Origin: Isochrysis galbana | Lineage: Eukaryota; Haptophyta; Isochrysidales; Isochrysidaceae | Reading direction: 5' to 3' | Length of the DNA: 64,000 nt | Assembly (NCBI GenBank): GCA_018136815.1 | Contig: CM030932.1 | Span: 9,674,429 to 9,738,428 of the forward strand | Shown here: positions 20,857 to 30,104 of the stretch, one piece after another | Layout of the letters: the number at the start of each line of letters is the position of its first letter | Position numbering within the stretch: the stretch's first letter is position 1 | Made by a program: the position numbers and the translations under genes | Notes under the pieces: generated by a model | The model's database searches: none | Told to the model about the DNA's origin: nothing | The model's input: the letters and a program-made list of their open reading frames with translations, nothing else

Positions 20857-21903
20857 TTACGACACTTCAGGCGTCACCCTGCCAACGAGCGCCGCCTCCA
20901 GCTCGGGGAACGGCGCACCGACGGTCCTCCCCTCGTCGATCGCCGCCATCTGCAGGCGGTGCCAGCGGTTGCGAATCGCGTGCTCGGTGCGCCCTTGCAG
21001 CCGCTCAGCGATGCGGTTCCACCGGCGGCCATTCTCTGCGACGGAGCGGATGATCTCTAGGTCCTCTTCGTGCGTCCACGAATGGCGGGGCTCGGAGTTG
21101 GTGCGCTTCGGGCGCGCGGACGTTGGCTTGGCGCCCCCCCGGGCGCTTGCGGAACCGCCGGCGGCCGAAGACGAGTCGATCAGCTGCAGTCGAGCCCACC
21201 TGTTGCGCACGGCATCGTCAGAGCGGCCGGGAAGGCGTGTCGAGATGGCGCGCCACTTTGTGCCCAGTTCTGACACGCCCGCGCGGATGGCCTCATCCTC
21301 CCACGGTAGCCACTCCTTGCGCGACTGCACGGAGCCAACCGGCATGATGCGGGACGTCAGCGGCAGGTCAGCGACGGCCTCGCCGTCCGTGTTGGCTTGC
21401 TCGATGGGCTTCGGCATGGGATTGCACGGAGTGTGTCTCAATGACGTCGAGTCGAATCCCTCAAAGTCGATGGCGAGGCCATCTCCTTCTGAGTCGGAAT
21501 CGGCCGATGTGGATGGGTGGGGTGAGTCCATGTAGCTCGAGAAGGCGGCAGGCAAGCTGTCAAAATCTTCGAATCCAGGCGAGGCGGCGGGCGCAACGAG
21601 CTGCCAGAGCAGCTCGTCGACGTGGTCATCCGGCGGTGTGACGAGCATCTTGAACTCAGAGAGGAGCGCGTCGTCGATGCCGAGGTCAAAGATGGCGGGG
21701 ATGGCCGCGTCAGCTAGATGTGCCGCCGCATCGATGGGCGCCGAGACGCCGTAGCTCTCGCTGGGCTTTGCGCGTTTTGCTGGCGAAGCGTGCAGACCGC
21801 CTTGGTCTAGGTAGCAAAGCGTGCTGTCGGTGGCACGACTCCGCTTGGCGGGCGAGGTGACGAGCGCGTCAAGCGCGCGAAAGTGGGAGAGGACAGGCGA
21901 CAT
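20857..21903 (-). CDS. Myb-like protein with two SANT/Myb repeats
   Basis: Probable DNA-binding nuclear regulator of 348 residues, from ATG 21903 (MSPVLSHFRALDALV). The frame is open further upstream only through proline-rich sequence. Two Myb repeats lie in the C-terminal half: one starting EWLPWEDEAIRAGVSELGTKW and ending NRWARLQ, the other starting HSWTHEEDLEIIRSVAENG and ending NRWHRLQ. Each has the regularly spaced tryptophans. They are separated by a basic linker of about 40 residues, longer than in plant R2R3 Mybs. The N-terminal part is acidic (DSDSEGDGLAIDFEGFD), as in activation regions, and contains repeated SPAKR motifs resembling nuclear localisation or CDK sites. Target genes unknown. 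Confidence 0.8.
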   Translation of the reverse strand: MSPVLSHFRALDALVTSPAKRSRATDSTLCYLDQGGLHASPAKRAKPSESYGVSAPIDAAAHLADAAIPAIFDLGIDDALLSEFKMLVTPPDDHVDELLWQLVAPAASPGFEDFDSLPAAFSSYMDSPHPSTSADSDSEGDGLAIDFEGFDSTSLRHTPCNPMPKPIEQANTDGEAVADLPLTSRIMPVGSVQSRKEWLPWEDEAIRAGVSELGTKWRAISTRLPGRSDDAVRNRWARLQLIDSSSAAGGSASARGGAKPTSARPKRTNSEPRHSWTHEEDLEIIRSVAENGRRWNRIAERLQGRTEHAIRNRWHRLQMAAIDEGRTVGAPFPELEAALVGRVTPEVS

Positions 21904-22039
21904 GGCTTGCTCGCTTTGTGCGCGCGCAGGTCGGGGCGTCTTCCGTGGAGAGGGGAGGGGGCTACGCGGAGGAGGAAGAGTTGGGCGGCGCGTTGCGTGT
22001 GGCGAGCCCGGCGGCGGAGGAGGGTTGAGCAAGGAGTCG

Positions 22040-22834
22040 TAGGAAGAGGGGGGGGCGGGGGCGGGAGCTGGGGCGGCGTGGGTGGGAGGGCTTTGAGGCG
22101 AGACGGAAGGAAGGATGGGAGCGGGGAAAGTGGGTGCGTGGGGAAGAGGTGGCGAGGCGAGAGAGGGGAAGGGAGCACGCCAGGAGGGTGAGGAAGGAGG
22201 AGGGGCTGGGGAGCGGCGGGGCGAGGAGGGGGACGGGGGATGGGGGTGGGGACGAGCGGGCGGGCGGAGGGCAGCGGCTGGTGGTGGTTGGAGGGGGGCC
22301 GGTGTGTGTGTGTGTGTGGAGGGGGGAGGGGGGGGGGAAGAGGGGCGTGTGGCGAGGCCGACAAACCGCGGTCGGGCGACTCCGCTTCCTTGCAGCGGCG
22401 GGCGCCTTTGCGTTCCCCCCCCCGCCCCCCGCCCCCCCCCCCCCCCCTCTCTCTCTCTCTCTCTCCCGTTCCTTTCTTATACTCTCTCCCCCCATCCCGC
22501 GGGTGGGGGAGGGAAGAAAGGAGAAGAGGAGATGTGACGAGAAGAGAGAGTGGGGGGGGGGGCAACACGAAAGAAGGAGAGAAGAGGAAGGAGAGAAGAG
22601 TAAGGAGAGAAGAAGAAGGAGAGGAAGAGAGAGGGAGGAGAAGTTGAGAGAGATAGGGAGAGAAGGCGAGGTGGAGACAGGAGAGAACGAGCAGGGAGAG
22701 AGGGAGGAGGAGGAGAGTAGTGAGAAGAGTACGGACGCACACACCTCTTCTCTCTCTCTCTCTCACCTCTCTCTCTCTTCTCTCTCTTTCCCTCGCCTCT
22801 CTCTTACTGCCTCTCCCCCTCTCCCTCTCTCTCT

Positions 22835-22898
<64 letters not shown>

Positions 22899-23251
22899 GA
22901 GTGTCGGCTAAAGAACTCTGTGTGGCCCTTCTTCGTTCCTTCCTCGTCGTTGAGAGAAGACCTCCGAGGGAAGGAAGGAAGATCAAACGGCAGAGAGAGA
23001 GAGAAGAAAGGAGGTGCGGGGGGGGGTGGCGCGTGGCGCGTGGGGAGCGGCGGGGGGGGGGGGGGGGGGGAGAGAGAGAGGGTGGCAGCAGCTCTGAGTA
23101 CTTTAAAAAGAGAGAGAGAGGGTGAGAGTGGAGTGTCTGAGGATACTGGAAGGGAGAGATATAAGAGGCAGGCGGACAGAAAGACAGAGGGAAAGAGGGA
23201 GAGGGGGGAAGAGACACACAGAGAGAGAGAGAGCAGAGAGTAGAGAGAGTA

Positions 23252-23297
<46 letters not shown>

Positions 23298-23750
23298 AGC
23301 GCCTCCCCCCCCTTTACCCTCCATTCCCTGGCCTTCTCTTTTCTTTCTCCGACCCTCTCTCTCTCTGTCGCCACCCCACCCACTCTCCCCTTCTCTTCTC
23401 TACCTCGAGCTCAGGAAGCAGGGAGATCCGCCGAGATCGCAGCCGTGGCGCTGCCCCCCCCCCGCGGGTGGCGCGAAACCTCCTCTCCCCTCTCCCGCGA
23501 GTCTTCCCCCCCCGCCCCCCCCCCCCCCCCCCCAGGAGAGAGAGAGAGAGAGAGAGGAGGACCTGGAGGAGTTGAATGAGGTGGAGATCGCCTTTTGGGC
23601 GGTTGGGCGTCACTTGTCTTGCATCCACGGAGTTTTTTTGTTTTCACTGCTGACTGTGCGTGAAGGCACCCTAGAGGGGCGGGGGAGGGGAGGGGAGGGG
23701 AGGGAGAGAGAGGGGGGGGGGGGGGGGGGGGAGGGAGAGAGAGAGAGAGA
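22040..23750. repeat. Purine/pyrimidine-rich microsatellite region
   Basis: Long GA/GGA and CT tracts dominate: (CT)n at about 22744-22893, (GA)n at 23219-23293, G and C homopolymers near 22435, 23050, 23515 and 23720. The long reading frames on both strands are translations of these repeats (poly Ser-Leu, Arg-Glu) and are not believed to be genes. The part next to 22.0 kb is probably the promoter side of the Myb gene. Confidence 0.8.
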
Positions 23751-23751
23751 G

Positions 23752-24195
23752 CCTAGATGGGAAATACGGTTCGGGGGCCTAAAAATACGGCCGAATGCAA
23801 AGCGCTCCTGCGTACAGTATGCAGTATGCAGTATGCAGTATGCGGTATGGGTGCACCATTAAGAAAACAGGACTCCAAAGTTTCTGAAGCTTTCTTGCTC
23901 CCATCGGCCATTGGGCCCCGGGCTCCGCCCGGGGGTTCTTATTTCTTGTTTGAGGTTTCTTAGGGGCGGGGCGGGGGGGGGGGTTCTTATTTCTTGCGAA
24001 GACAAAAGTCGAGTGCGCGCCAACTCCAACCCCACCCCTTCCGCCTTGCAAGGGCCTTGCAGCTTGCAGCATGGAGCGCGGCCAGCTGGCGCGCGCACTC
24101 GTACTCGTACTCACGCATCACGTCTACTCACGGCTCGGCGTCTCGGCGTGGCCCGCATCCCGCATGCTTGGCGGCCGCGCCGCGCCCGAGGCCCA
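23752..24195. mobile_element. Left end of a CCTAGATGGGAAATACG MITE, then unassigned sequence
   Basis: CCTAGATGGGAAATACGG at 23752 is the inverted-repeat end seen at 3451. No matching right end is present before the gap. It is followed by four tandem copies of AGTATGC (about 23817-23845). Nothing else recognised. Confidence 0.4.
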
Positions 24196-24295
24196 NNNNN
24201 NNNNNNNNNNNNNNNNNNNNNNNNNNNNNNNNNNNNNNNNNNNNNNNNNNNNNNNNNNNNNNNNNNNNNNNNNNNNNNNNNNNNNNNNNNNNNNN
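24196..24295. other. Scaffold gap (100 N)
   Basis: A run of 100 N of unknown true size. No gene can be followed across it. Confidence 0.95.
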
Positions 24296-25040
24296 AAGGG
24301 GGGAGAAGCCAAGGGAGAGAGGCTCCCTTGGTAAGGGCGGCTCTCCCCCTAACCGCGACACTCCATGAGCTCCCCGCAAGAACCGCGTTCCGCGCTAGCT
24401 GCCGGCGCGCCCTCGCAGGCAATCTCCAAGCGAGTGAGATCAGCCTTAGCCTTGCTCTGGCCATGAACCATGAACCGCGTCCCATATACATATACTTGCC
24501 CCGATAGCCAGTAGCTCGAAGTGCTAGCAATTTGCAAATGTAACACACATCCAAAGACTGTGCCAGGGGTTCTTGCTTCTCCCTTAACTTTCTCAGCATG
24601 CAGGTGGATGCTAGACTCGGGCACAGCATGCACAATCCATACTACTACCGGACACGAAACTAGGTCCAGAGGATCAAAAATAGTTCCCGAGAAGCGTCTG
24701 CATCTGTGTCGCCACCCACTTGTCTATGTCGTCGTGAAACATCCCGGCTAGCACGATCGATGCACGGTTCGATGCGAGAGACGTGCTCGCCTCCACCTAG
24801 CGCTCTATTGAATGCGCAGTCTAGAAAGGCTAGACGGAATGAAGCAACTAGCTGCTTTCCACCTGTTTTTGAGGGGATTTGAAGGTGTTGGTGGAACTCA
24901 GGATCCCCTCGGAATTTTGCAGGGTAACAGTCACGGCACGCTGCGGCTTCAAATGGCACCATCCTTGACGAATCGCGTGCAGGTTGACCATCTTTTAGTG
25001 AGCTTTGCTCATGGAGATGGCAACATTGAGGAGTTACCAA
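24296..25040. other. No gene recognised
   Basis: Short overlapping frames without recognisable domains. The part near 25.0 kb is the 3' flank of the minus-strand gene at 25045-25635. Confidence 0.35.
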
Positions 25041-25044
25041 GTCA

Positions 25045-25635
25045 TCACGGCGTCGAAGTGCTGCCAAAGGGCGGATCCGGGTAGGTGGGTGGCATGGATG
25101 GTGGGTCCATGCTGAGCGTTTGCATAGTCGTGAGGCCCATGCCGGGCTTCATCAGCGAAACGTATGTAAGACGTCCTTCCGGCCCAACGCTGACCTCAAC
25201 GAGACCGGTGTTCTTGCCACAAACTCCAAAGAGCTTGATGGACATGAAGTACTTGCCGAGCTTGTTGCAGAGCTCACCGAACTTGTTGGGTTCCTCCGCC
25301 ACATACTGTCCCGCTGCATCACGGAAGTAGACGCACTTGAGCATCCCTTCGCCCGGCCGCAGAGTGGAGACGTACGCGGTCTGATAGCCAAAGGGGTTGA
25401 CGTTAACGGTGGTGATGCCATAGTTCTCTCCGTTCACACCGATGTTGGCGAAGCCGATCCATCCGAGGTAGTCGTTGACGAAATCGATGCACTTGGTCAG
25501 CACACCAGGCGTCGTCGTCGCGCCCTCCGTCTCCGTGGCAGAGGCGGCCTTGCTGGCCGCCTCCTCCTGCCTCCGCTTCTTGATGAAAGCGAGGCTTGGG
25601 GCAGCACCATAGGGCGTCGGCGTGGGGCTAGGCAT
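25045..25635 (-). CDS. Unidentified soluble protein, 196 residues
   Basis: One uninterrupted frame with an ATG at 25635 in a plausible context. The N-terminus (MPSPTPTPYGAAPSLAFIKK) leads into a basic/acidic helix (KKRRQEEAASKAAS). The rest is a compact, ordinary-composition domain: CIDFVNDYLGWIGFANIGVN, then GITTVNVNPFGYQTAYVSTL, CVYFRDAAGQYV, KLGKYFMSIKLFGVCG and LTYVSLMKPGMGL. The C-terminus is proline-rich (DPPSMPPTYPDPPF). There are no membrane segments or signal peptide. Codon use and complexity look genuinely coding, unlike the repeat-derived frames nearby. I do not recognise the family; an algal-specific protein is likely. Confidence 0.65.
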   Translation of the reverse strand: MPSPTPTPYGAAPSLAFIKKRRQEEAASKAASATETEGATTTPGVLTKCIDFVNDYLGWIGFANIGVNGENYGITTVNVNPFGYQTAYVSTLRPGEGMLKCVYFRDAAGQYVAEEPNKFGELCNKLGKYFMSIKLFGVCGKNTGLVEVSVGPEGRLTYVSLMKPGMGLTTMQTLSMDPPSMPPTYPDPPFGSTSTP

Positions 25636-26387
25636 CCTTGGTTGACGGTGTAGGAGGTGTGTGTGTGTGTTGTGCTTATGTGCTTGTGAGTGCGTTAGTG
25701 GGTGTTACGAGAGAGGGGGAGGGGGGGGGCGGAGGAAAGAGAGTGGGAGGGAGGGGGCGCGCTCTTGAGGAGAGTTGCGACAAGGAGGCGCGACGACCAA
25801 CGAGAAGAAGTGCGTGGGCGGCGAGAGAGGGAAGCGGAGGTAAGCATATTGACGCGAGAAATGATAGAATAAAACGGAGTGATAGGAGGAGAGACGAGAG
25901 CGAGAGAGAAGAGTGGGATTTGGAGGAGAGGAAAAGAGAGGCAGTCCCAGAGAGTGAAGAAAAGGCAAGGGGAAGTGATATAATAAAACTGGGTGAGAAG
26001 AGGAGAGATGATAGTGGGAGAGAAGAGGAGAAAGAGGAGAGGGGCAGTCCCAGAGAGCGGAGAAAGGGCCGGGGGGGGGGGGGGATTTGCGAGACGTGCG
26101 GCGTGGCACGCGCCGCAGGGAGACTCGAGGGACGTAAAGGAATGGGGAATATCACGTGAAGAAAGAGAAGTTGCCCGAGGTAGAGGGCGAGAGGGGCAGG
26201 GAGAGGAGAGAGGGGGGGGCACGACGACTCCGAACGGCATAGGGATGAGGATCGTATTCCAAGGGAACGGGGGGGAAGCTAAGCGTATTCCATCGACAGG
26301 TGGACGCAGGCGAGACGGGAGAACTGCCGTGAGTCATAGAGAACAGAGCGGCGGAGAGAGAGAAGATCGCCCGCGGGTGCGATGCGG

Positions 26388-26470
<83 letters not shown>

Positions 26471-26550
26471 CCTCTCCCTCTCTCCCCCTCCCCCCCCCCC
26501 CCCCTCTGTCTCTCTCCCTCTCTCCTTCTCTCCCTCTCTCCCTCCGTCGG

Positions 26551-26613
<63 letters not shown>

Positions 26614-26820
26614 GCGATCCCCCCCCCCTTTCGTTTGAGTGGGGGCGGCAGCCGACGAGACTTCGGTTTCGGCAGCTCTGCGCGCGCGCCAGCACCCGCG
26701 CGCGCGGAAGTAGGAGTAAAGAGGAGTACACTATCTATCCCTCTCGCTCGCTCCCCCCCCCCCCTCTCCTGGGCCTCCTCGCTGTCCACTTATCTCCTTA
26801 GGGCCGGTCTACGCGACCGC
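25636..26820. repeat. GA- and CT-rich microsatellite region
   Basis: Contains GGGAGA-type purine tracts (25700-26220), a long (CT)n at 26389-26470, a C run near 26490-26505 and a (GA)n at about 26551-26610. The proximal part is the likely upstream region of the 25.0-25.6 kb gene. No credible coding sequence. Confidence 0.75.
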
Positions 26821-27181
26821 CGATCGTGAATCGAGACCCTTATTTTCGAAAAACAAGGTCTCGATTTTCGAAAATCGGGAGTCTGGATCTCGAAAAACAA
26901 GGAAAACAAGAGAGGGTCGAAATCGAGACCCCACAGGCCACTGGCAACTCTTGTTTTTCAACCCCCGACTTTCTGCGGCCCGACGCGGGGGGGGGGCGCG
27001 GGCGCGCGGGCGCGCGGGCGCGCTACTGCTTGGCTCCTCCAACTGCGTCACGGGGTCTGGCGGCTGTGCCAGGCGCTCGGATGCGCTGTGCATCTGGTAC
27101 AAGGACCAGCTGGTATGGGGCCTCTGCCTCTGCCTAAGCCCGCGCACAGTCCACCCTTGTACCGCCACATCGAGCTATGAT

Positions 27182-27460
27182 CCTAGATAGGAAATACGTA
27201 TTCACCGTATTTGTACGCAGACCAAAAACAGACCGTATTTGCCGTATTTGAAACCCCCTCCGTAATTTGCCCCCGTATTTGGAAGTAGAAGTAGAAGTAG
27301 TGAAGTAGTAGCTGTCGGAGCGACGCTCGTTTCCTCTTTGGAAACGAATCGCGGAGGCGCACCGGCGGCTAGCGCGGCGCACGGTTCATCCGGGGCTGCA
27401 TATTTTTTGCATATTTTCTCTGCATATTTGGGTAACAAAAACTGCATATTTCTACCTGGG
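27182..27460. mobile_element. Probable second copy of the CCTAGATGGGAAATACG MITE
   Basis: The left end CCTAGATAGGAAATACG, followed by TATTCACCGTATTTG, matches the element at 3451 (first bases of its second left-end unit) with one change. The interior repeats GTATTTG and GCATATTT units. The right end near 27460 (GCATATTTCTACCTGGG) is only a rough inverted match, and no target duplication was found. Confidence 0.45.
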
Positions 27461-27766
27461 CCTAGTGGTTCGTGGTTCCTTGCACCGGCGATACCTGAAC
27501 GCTCGACTTAGCCTAAAAACGCTAGGAGCTAGGAGCACGCAAGGAGGTAAGCCAGGCGGGAGGGCAAAGCAGGCGACAAGGGAGGCGACAAAGGAGGCGA
27601 GGGCAAAGAGGGCAAATGTAGGATGATGCGACGGTGACTAGTGACAAGCCTACAAGGAGGGGACATAGAAACGCAGACGACTTCTAAAACAAAAAGGTCG
27701 ATTGCGGATGCGACAGAGTGGAGAGTGGGGGTGTAGAAAGTTTTTGCTGCGTGAAAAGAAAGCAAC

Positions 27767-27798
27767 GGGTCCACGGCCGCGTGTGCGGTGAGACTATT
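27767..27798. repeat. Second copy of the isolated 32-bp sequence
   Basis: Same GGGTCCACGGCCGCG...GTGAGA-TATT sequence as at 4827-4858, one mismatch, in unrelated surroundings. Confidence 0.6.
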
Positions 27799-27987
27799 AA
27801 AAAGGCTTGTTCAAAGAAAGAGTACATTGATTGATGCAACTCCTCCAAACCAAATGCGAAGTGCGACTAGGGCTAGGGTCACAACCTCAGCCTCTCATCC
27901 ATGTGATACGCACGGCCGGCTCGCAAACTCCTCACCCAGCAGCTCCCCGTGAGAGGGGCGGACACGCTGCGCTTAATAGCGGGTACA

Positions 27988-28052
27988 TTCTCCGCCCGCT
28001 GCCCGTGACGCCAAGTTGGCGACATGTTTTCGGGCAGCGCGGGCATCATCTT
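27988..28052 (-). promoter_or_regulatory. SECIS-like element in the 3' UTR of the peroxiredoxin
   Basis: On the minus strand, about 110 bases after the stop codon, the RNA would fold as a type II SECIS hairpin. ATGA (28049-28046) sits on the 5' side and GGAG (27993-27990) opposite, the non-Watson-Crick quartet positions. Above them lies a stem of GCCC/GGGC plus GCTGCCCG/CGGGCAGC with a 2-base bulge. An unpaired AAAA follows the stem, and a mini-stem CGCC/GGCG closes an AACTT loop. SECIS elements in the 3' UTR recruit the selenocysteine machinery in eukaryotes. All expected parts are visible by eye; no folding program was run. Confidence 0.8.
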
Positions 28053-28161
28053 TGGGAGATGCGGACAGCGTGGTCACAACGGAACCTGGCACAGGCACCA
28101 TGAATGAAAGCAGGACTCAGCGACGACGGAGTTGCGACCCACACCCGGCTGCGTCCAAGCT

Positions 28162-28990
28162 CTAGAGCTCCTCTTTGTCTAGCGCCTTGATGGCAGCGAT
28201 GACTGCTGGTGCAAGGGTCGACTCTGGGAAGTCATCGCCGGCGGGGTCATCAGGGCGCTCTGCGATTGAGAAGACCTTGAAGGTGCCGTCGACGATGTAC
28301 GCAGCGAAGCGTTTGCACCGGTTGAGCAGGCCGAGACCCCTCGGCCCCGGATGCACGAGCTCGACGCCCAAGGCGGCCGTGAGCGACGAGGTCGGGTCGC
28401 CCATCATCGTGATGAATCCATTTGACTTGTCGATACCCTGGTCCTTGCCCCAGGCGTCCATAACCGCGCCGTCATTCACGCAGTAGACGATAACTTCGTC
28501 GATCCCGAGCTCCTTGAGTGCGTCCGCGTGCTCAAGGTAGCCTGGGACCTGACGTGTCGATCAGGTGGGCGTAAAAGCGCCTGGAAGGCCAACGAGGATC
28601 ACCTGCAGCCAGCCGTTGACACTGCCAGTCAGCAGAGGAGTGCGACGGGAGCGCGCACGAGACTCGGCGGAGTTTCGCTGTGCATAACAACGAGTCCAAT
28701 CGCCATCTGCGAGCAGTGTTAATACAGCTCGCGCTCCGCTAGCTCTCCCGTCCTCGTTCCACCACCTCTCTTCCCCCTCCCTGCTCTTCTCTCTCCTGCC
28801 TCGCTGTCTTCCAAAAGCCAGCCACGCGAGCATGCCTTACCTTCTTGCCGGCAACGCGCCTGGCAAGGTCAACCTTGTCGGGAGGGAATCCATAGTCGAG
28901 CGTGATTCCCTCGGGCACCCTGTCCCCCACGCTGATCGCGCCTACGCCCGCGGCAAGCAGCAGGGCGAGCCGAGCGGCGGCCGACGCCAT
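28162..28990 (-). CDS. Peroxiredoxin-5-type selenoprotein (in-frame TGA at the catalytic position)
   Basis: Thiol peroxidase that reduces hydrogen and organic peroxides. Exon 1 is 28990-28841: short hydrophobic leader MASAAARLALLLAAGVGA, then ISVGDRVPEGITLDYGFPPD. The intron 28840-28603 has AAG|GTAAGG and CTGCAG|GTG borders in phase 0. Exon 2 runs 28602-28162. It starts VILVGLPGAFTPT, then TGA (28563-28561), then STRQVPGYLEHADALKELG and on to CVNDGAVMDAWGKDQ, MMGDPTSSLTAALGVEL and RCKRFAAYIVDGTF, ending at TAG 28164-28162. The TGA stands exactly where Prx5 proteins have the peroxidatic Cys in PGAFTPTCS, and the frame is open and conserved on both sides. With the SECIS-like element downstream this is read as selenocysteine. 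Length is about 196 residues. The leader suggests organelle or secretory targeting. It is divergent from the zeaxanthin epoxidase gene. Confidence 0.9.
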
Positions 28991-29732
28991 TGTCCCGCAG
29001 CCGACGGTGGTCGCCAAGTAGTCTACGGGTAAAACCAAGACGATCAGAGGGGAGGGGGTGGGAAGGGGCGCGGGCCAACAACAAAACTCACCCCCCCCCC
29101 CCCGCGGCCCCGGAGGTCTCCGCGAGAGCGCAGCGGGGAGGGGAGGGGGGCGGGGGGCGGGGGGGCGGGGGGGATTCTCCCCCCTCCCCCCCCCCCCCTT
29201 CGTTCTCCCCCGCCCCCCTCCCCCTCCCGCGCTCTGGACTGCACGAAGCGTGAGGAGGGGGGGGGAGGGGGGGCTACTAACATTAAAGTAAGCCTCGAGA
29301 GCACGAGAGAGAGAGAGAGTGAGAGGAGAGAGGAGAGCACAGGAGGGGGAGGTGGCGCGCCTCGTGGCCGGCGGGCGGGGGGGGGCGGGGGGGGGGGGGG
29401 AGGACGGGGGGGGGGGGGGGGCGCGGGGGGCGCGGGGGGGGGGGGCGTCTTCCCCCTAATGGGGGGGGGGGGGTTGTTGGGGGAAAGGGGGGGCGGGGGG
29501 AGGGCGAGAAGGGCGAGATGCAATTGGAGGGGCGCGCGGGGCCCACCAATCCGGGGTCGCACACACAGGATAAAGGAAGGACGGTACTGTAAACAAACCC
29601 TAGATCCACGCACCACGCGCCCTCCCTCTCACTTCTCTCTCTCCTCGTCTCGCGTCTCTTCTCTTTCCACTTCACACCTGAAGAGGCCCAAAGTTTTGCG
29701 GTGGGGAGGGTGGGGCCAAGGTTCCCCACACA

Positions 29733-29796
<64 letters not shown>

Positions 29797-30104
29797 GCCT
29801 CCCTCCTCTCTCCGCTTCAACCCCTCTCTCCAAGCGAGGAGGGCTACTAAAGAAACCATCGGAGCAAGATCTCCCTTGAGCCACCCATTCTCTTCGGTCG
29901 GAAAACGAAGAGAAACCTCCGATCCATCCCGCTCCCCTCTCTCCCGCCCCCCGCCCCCCGCCCCCCGCCCCCCCTTCCTCCCTTCCTCCCTCTAACAGAG
30001 AATAAAAGAGAAAGAACGAGAGAGCGGCAAGCCTCTCTCGCCCCTCCACAGGGAGAGAGAGAGAGAGGGAGAGGGAGAGGGAGAGAGAGAGGGAGAGGGC
30101 GGCA
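28991..30104. promoter_or_regulatory. Divergent intergenic region between peroxiredoxin and zeaxanthin epoxidase
   Basis: About 1.1 kb between two divergently transcribed genes, so it should hold both promoters. Sequence is extreme: G runs at 29385-29475, (CT)n at about 29734-29792, C runs near 29950, and GA repeats just before the ATG at 30105. No specific factor site can be named. Long frames here are repeat translations. Confidence 0.5.

Noticed and set aside
22100..23860. Long frames on both strands (up to about 370 codons)
   Set aside because: They translate GA/CT repeats and homopolymers into poly Ser-Leu, Arg-Glu, Pro; several overlap in all frames and no domain is present.
25640..26830. 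Multiple overlapping long frames
   Set aside because: Microsatellite translations with no conserved feature.
28561..28563. TGA read as an ordinary stop making the peroxiredoxin a pseudogene
   Set aside because: Both flanks are conserved, the splice sites are intact, the codon sits at the catalytic Cys and a SECIS-like hairpin follows.
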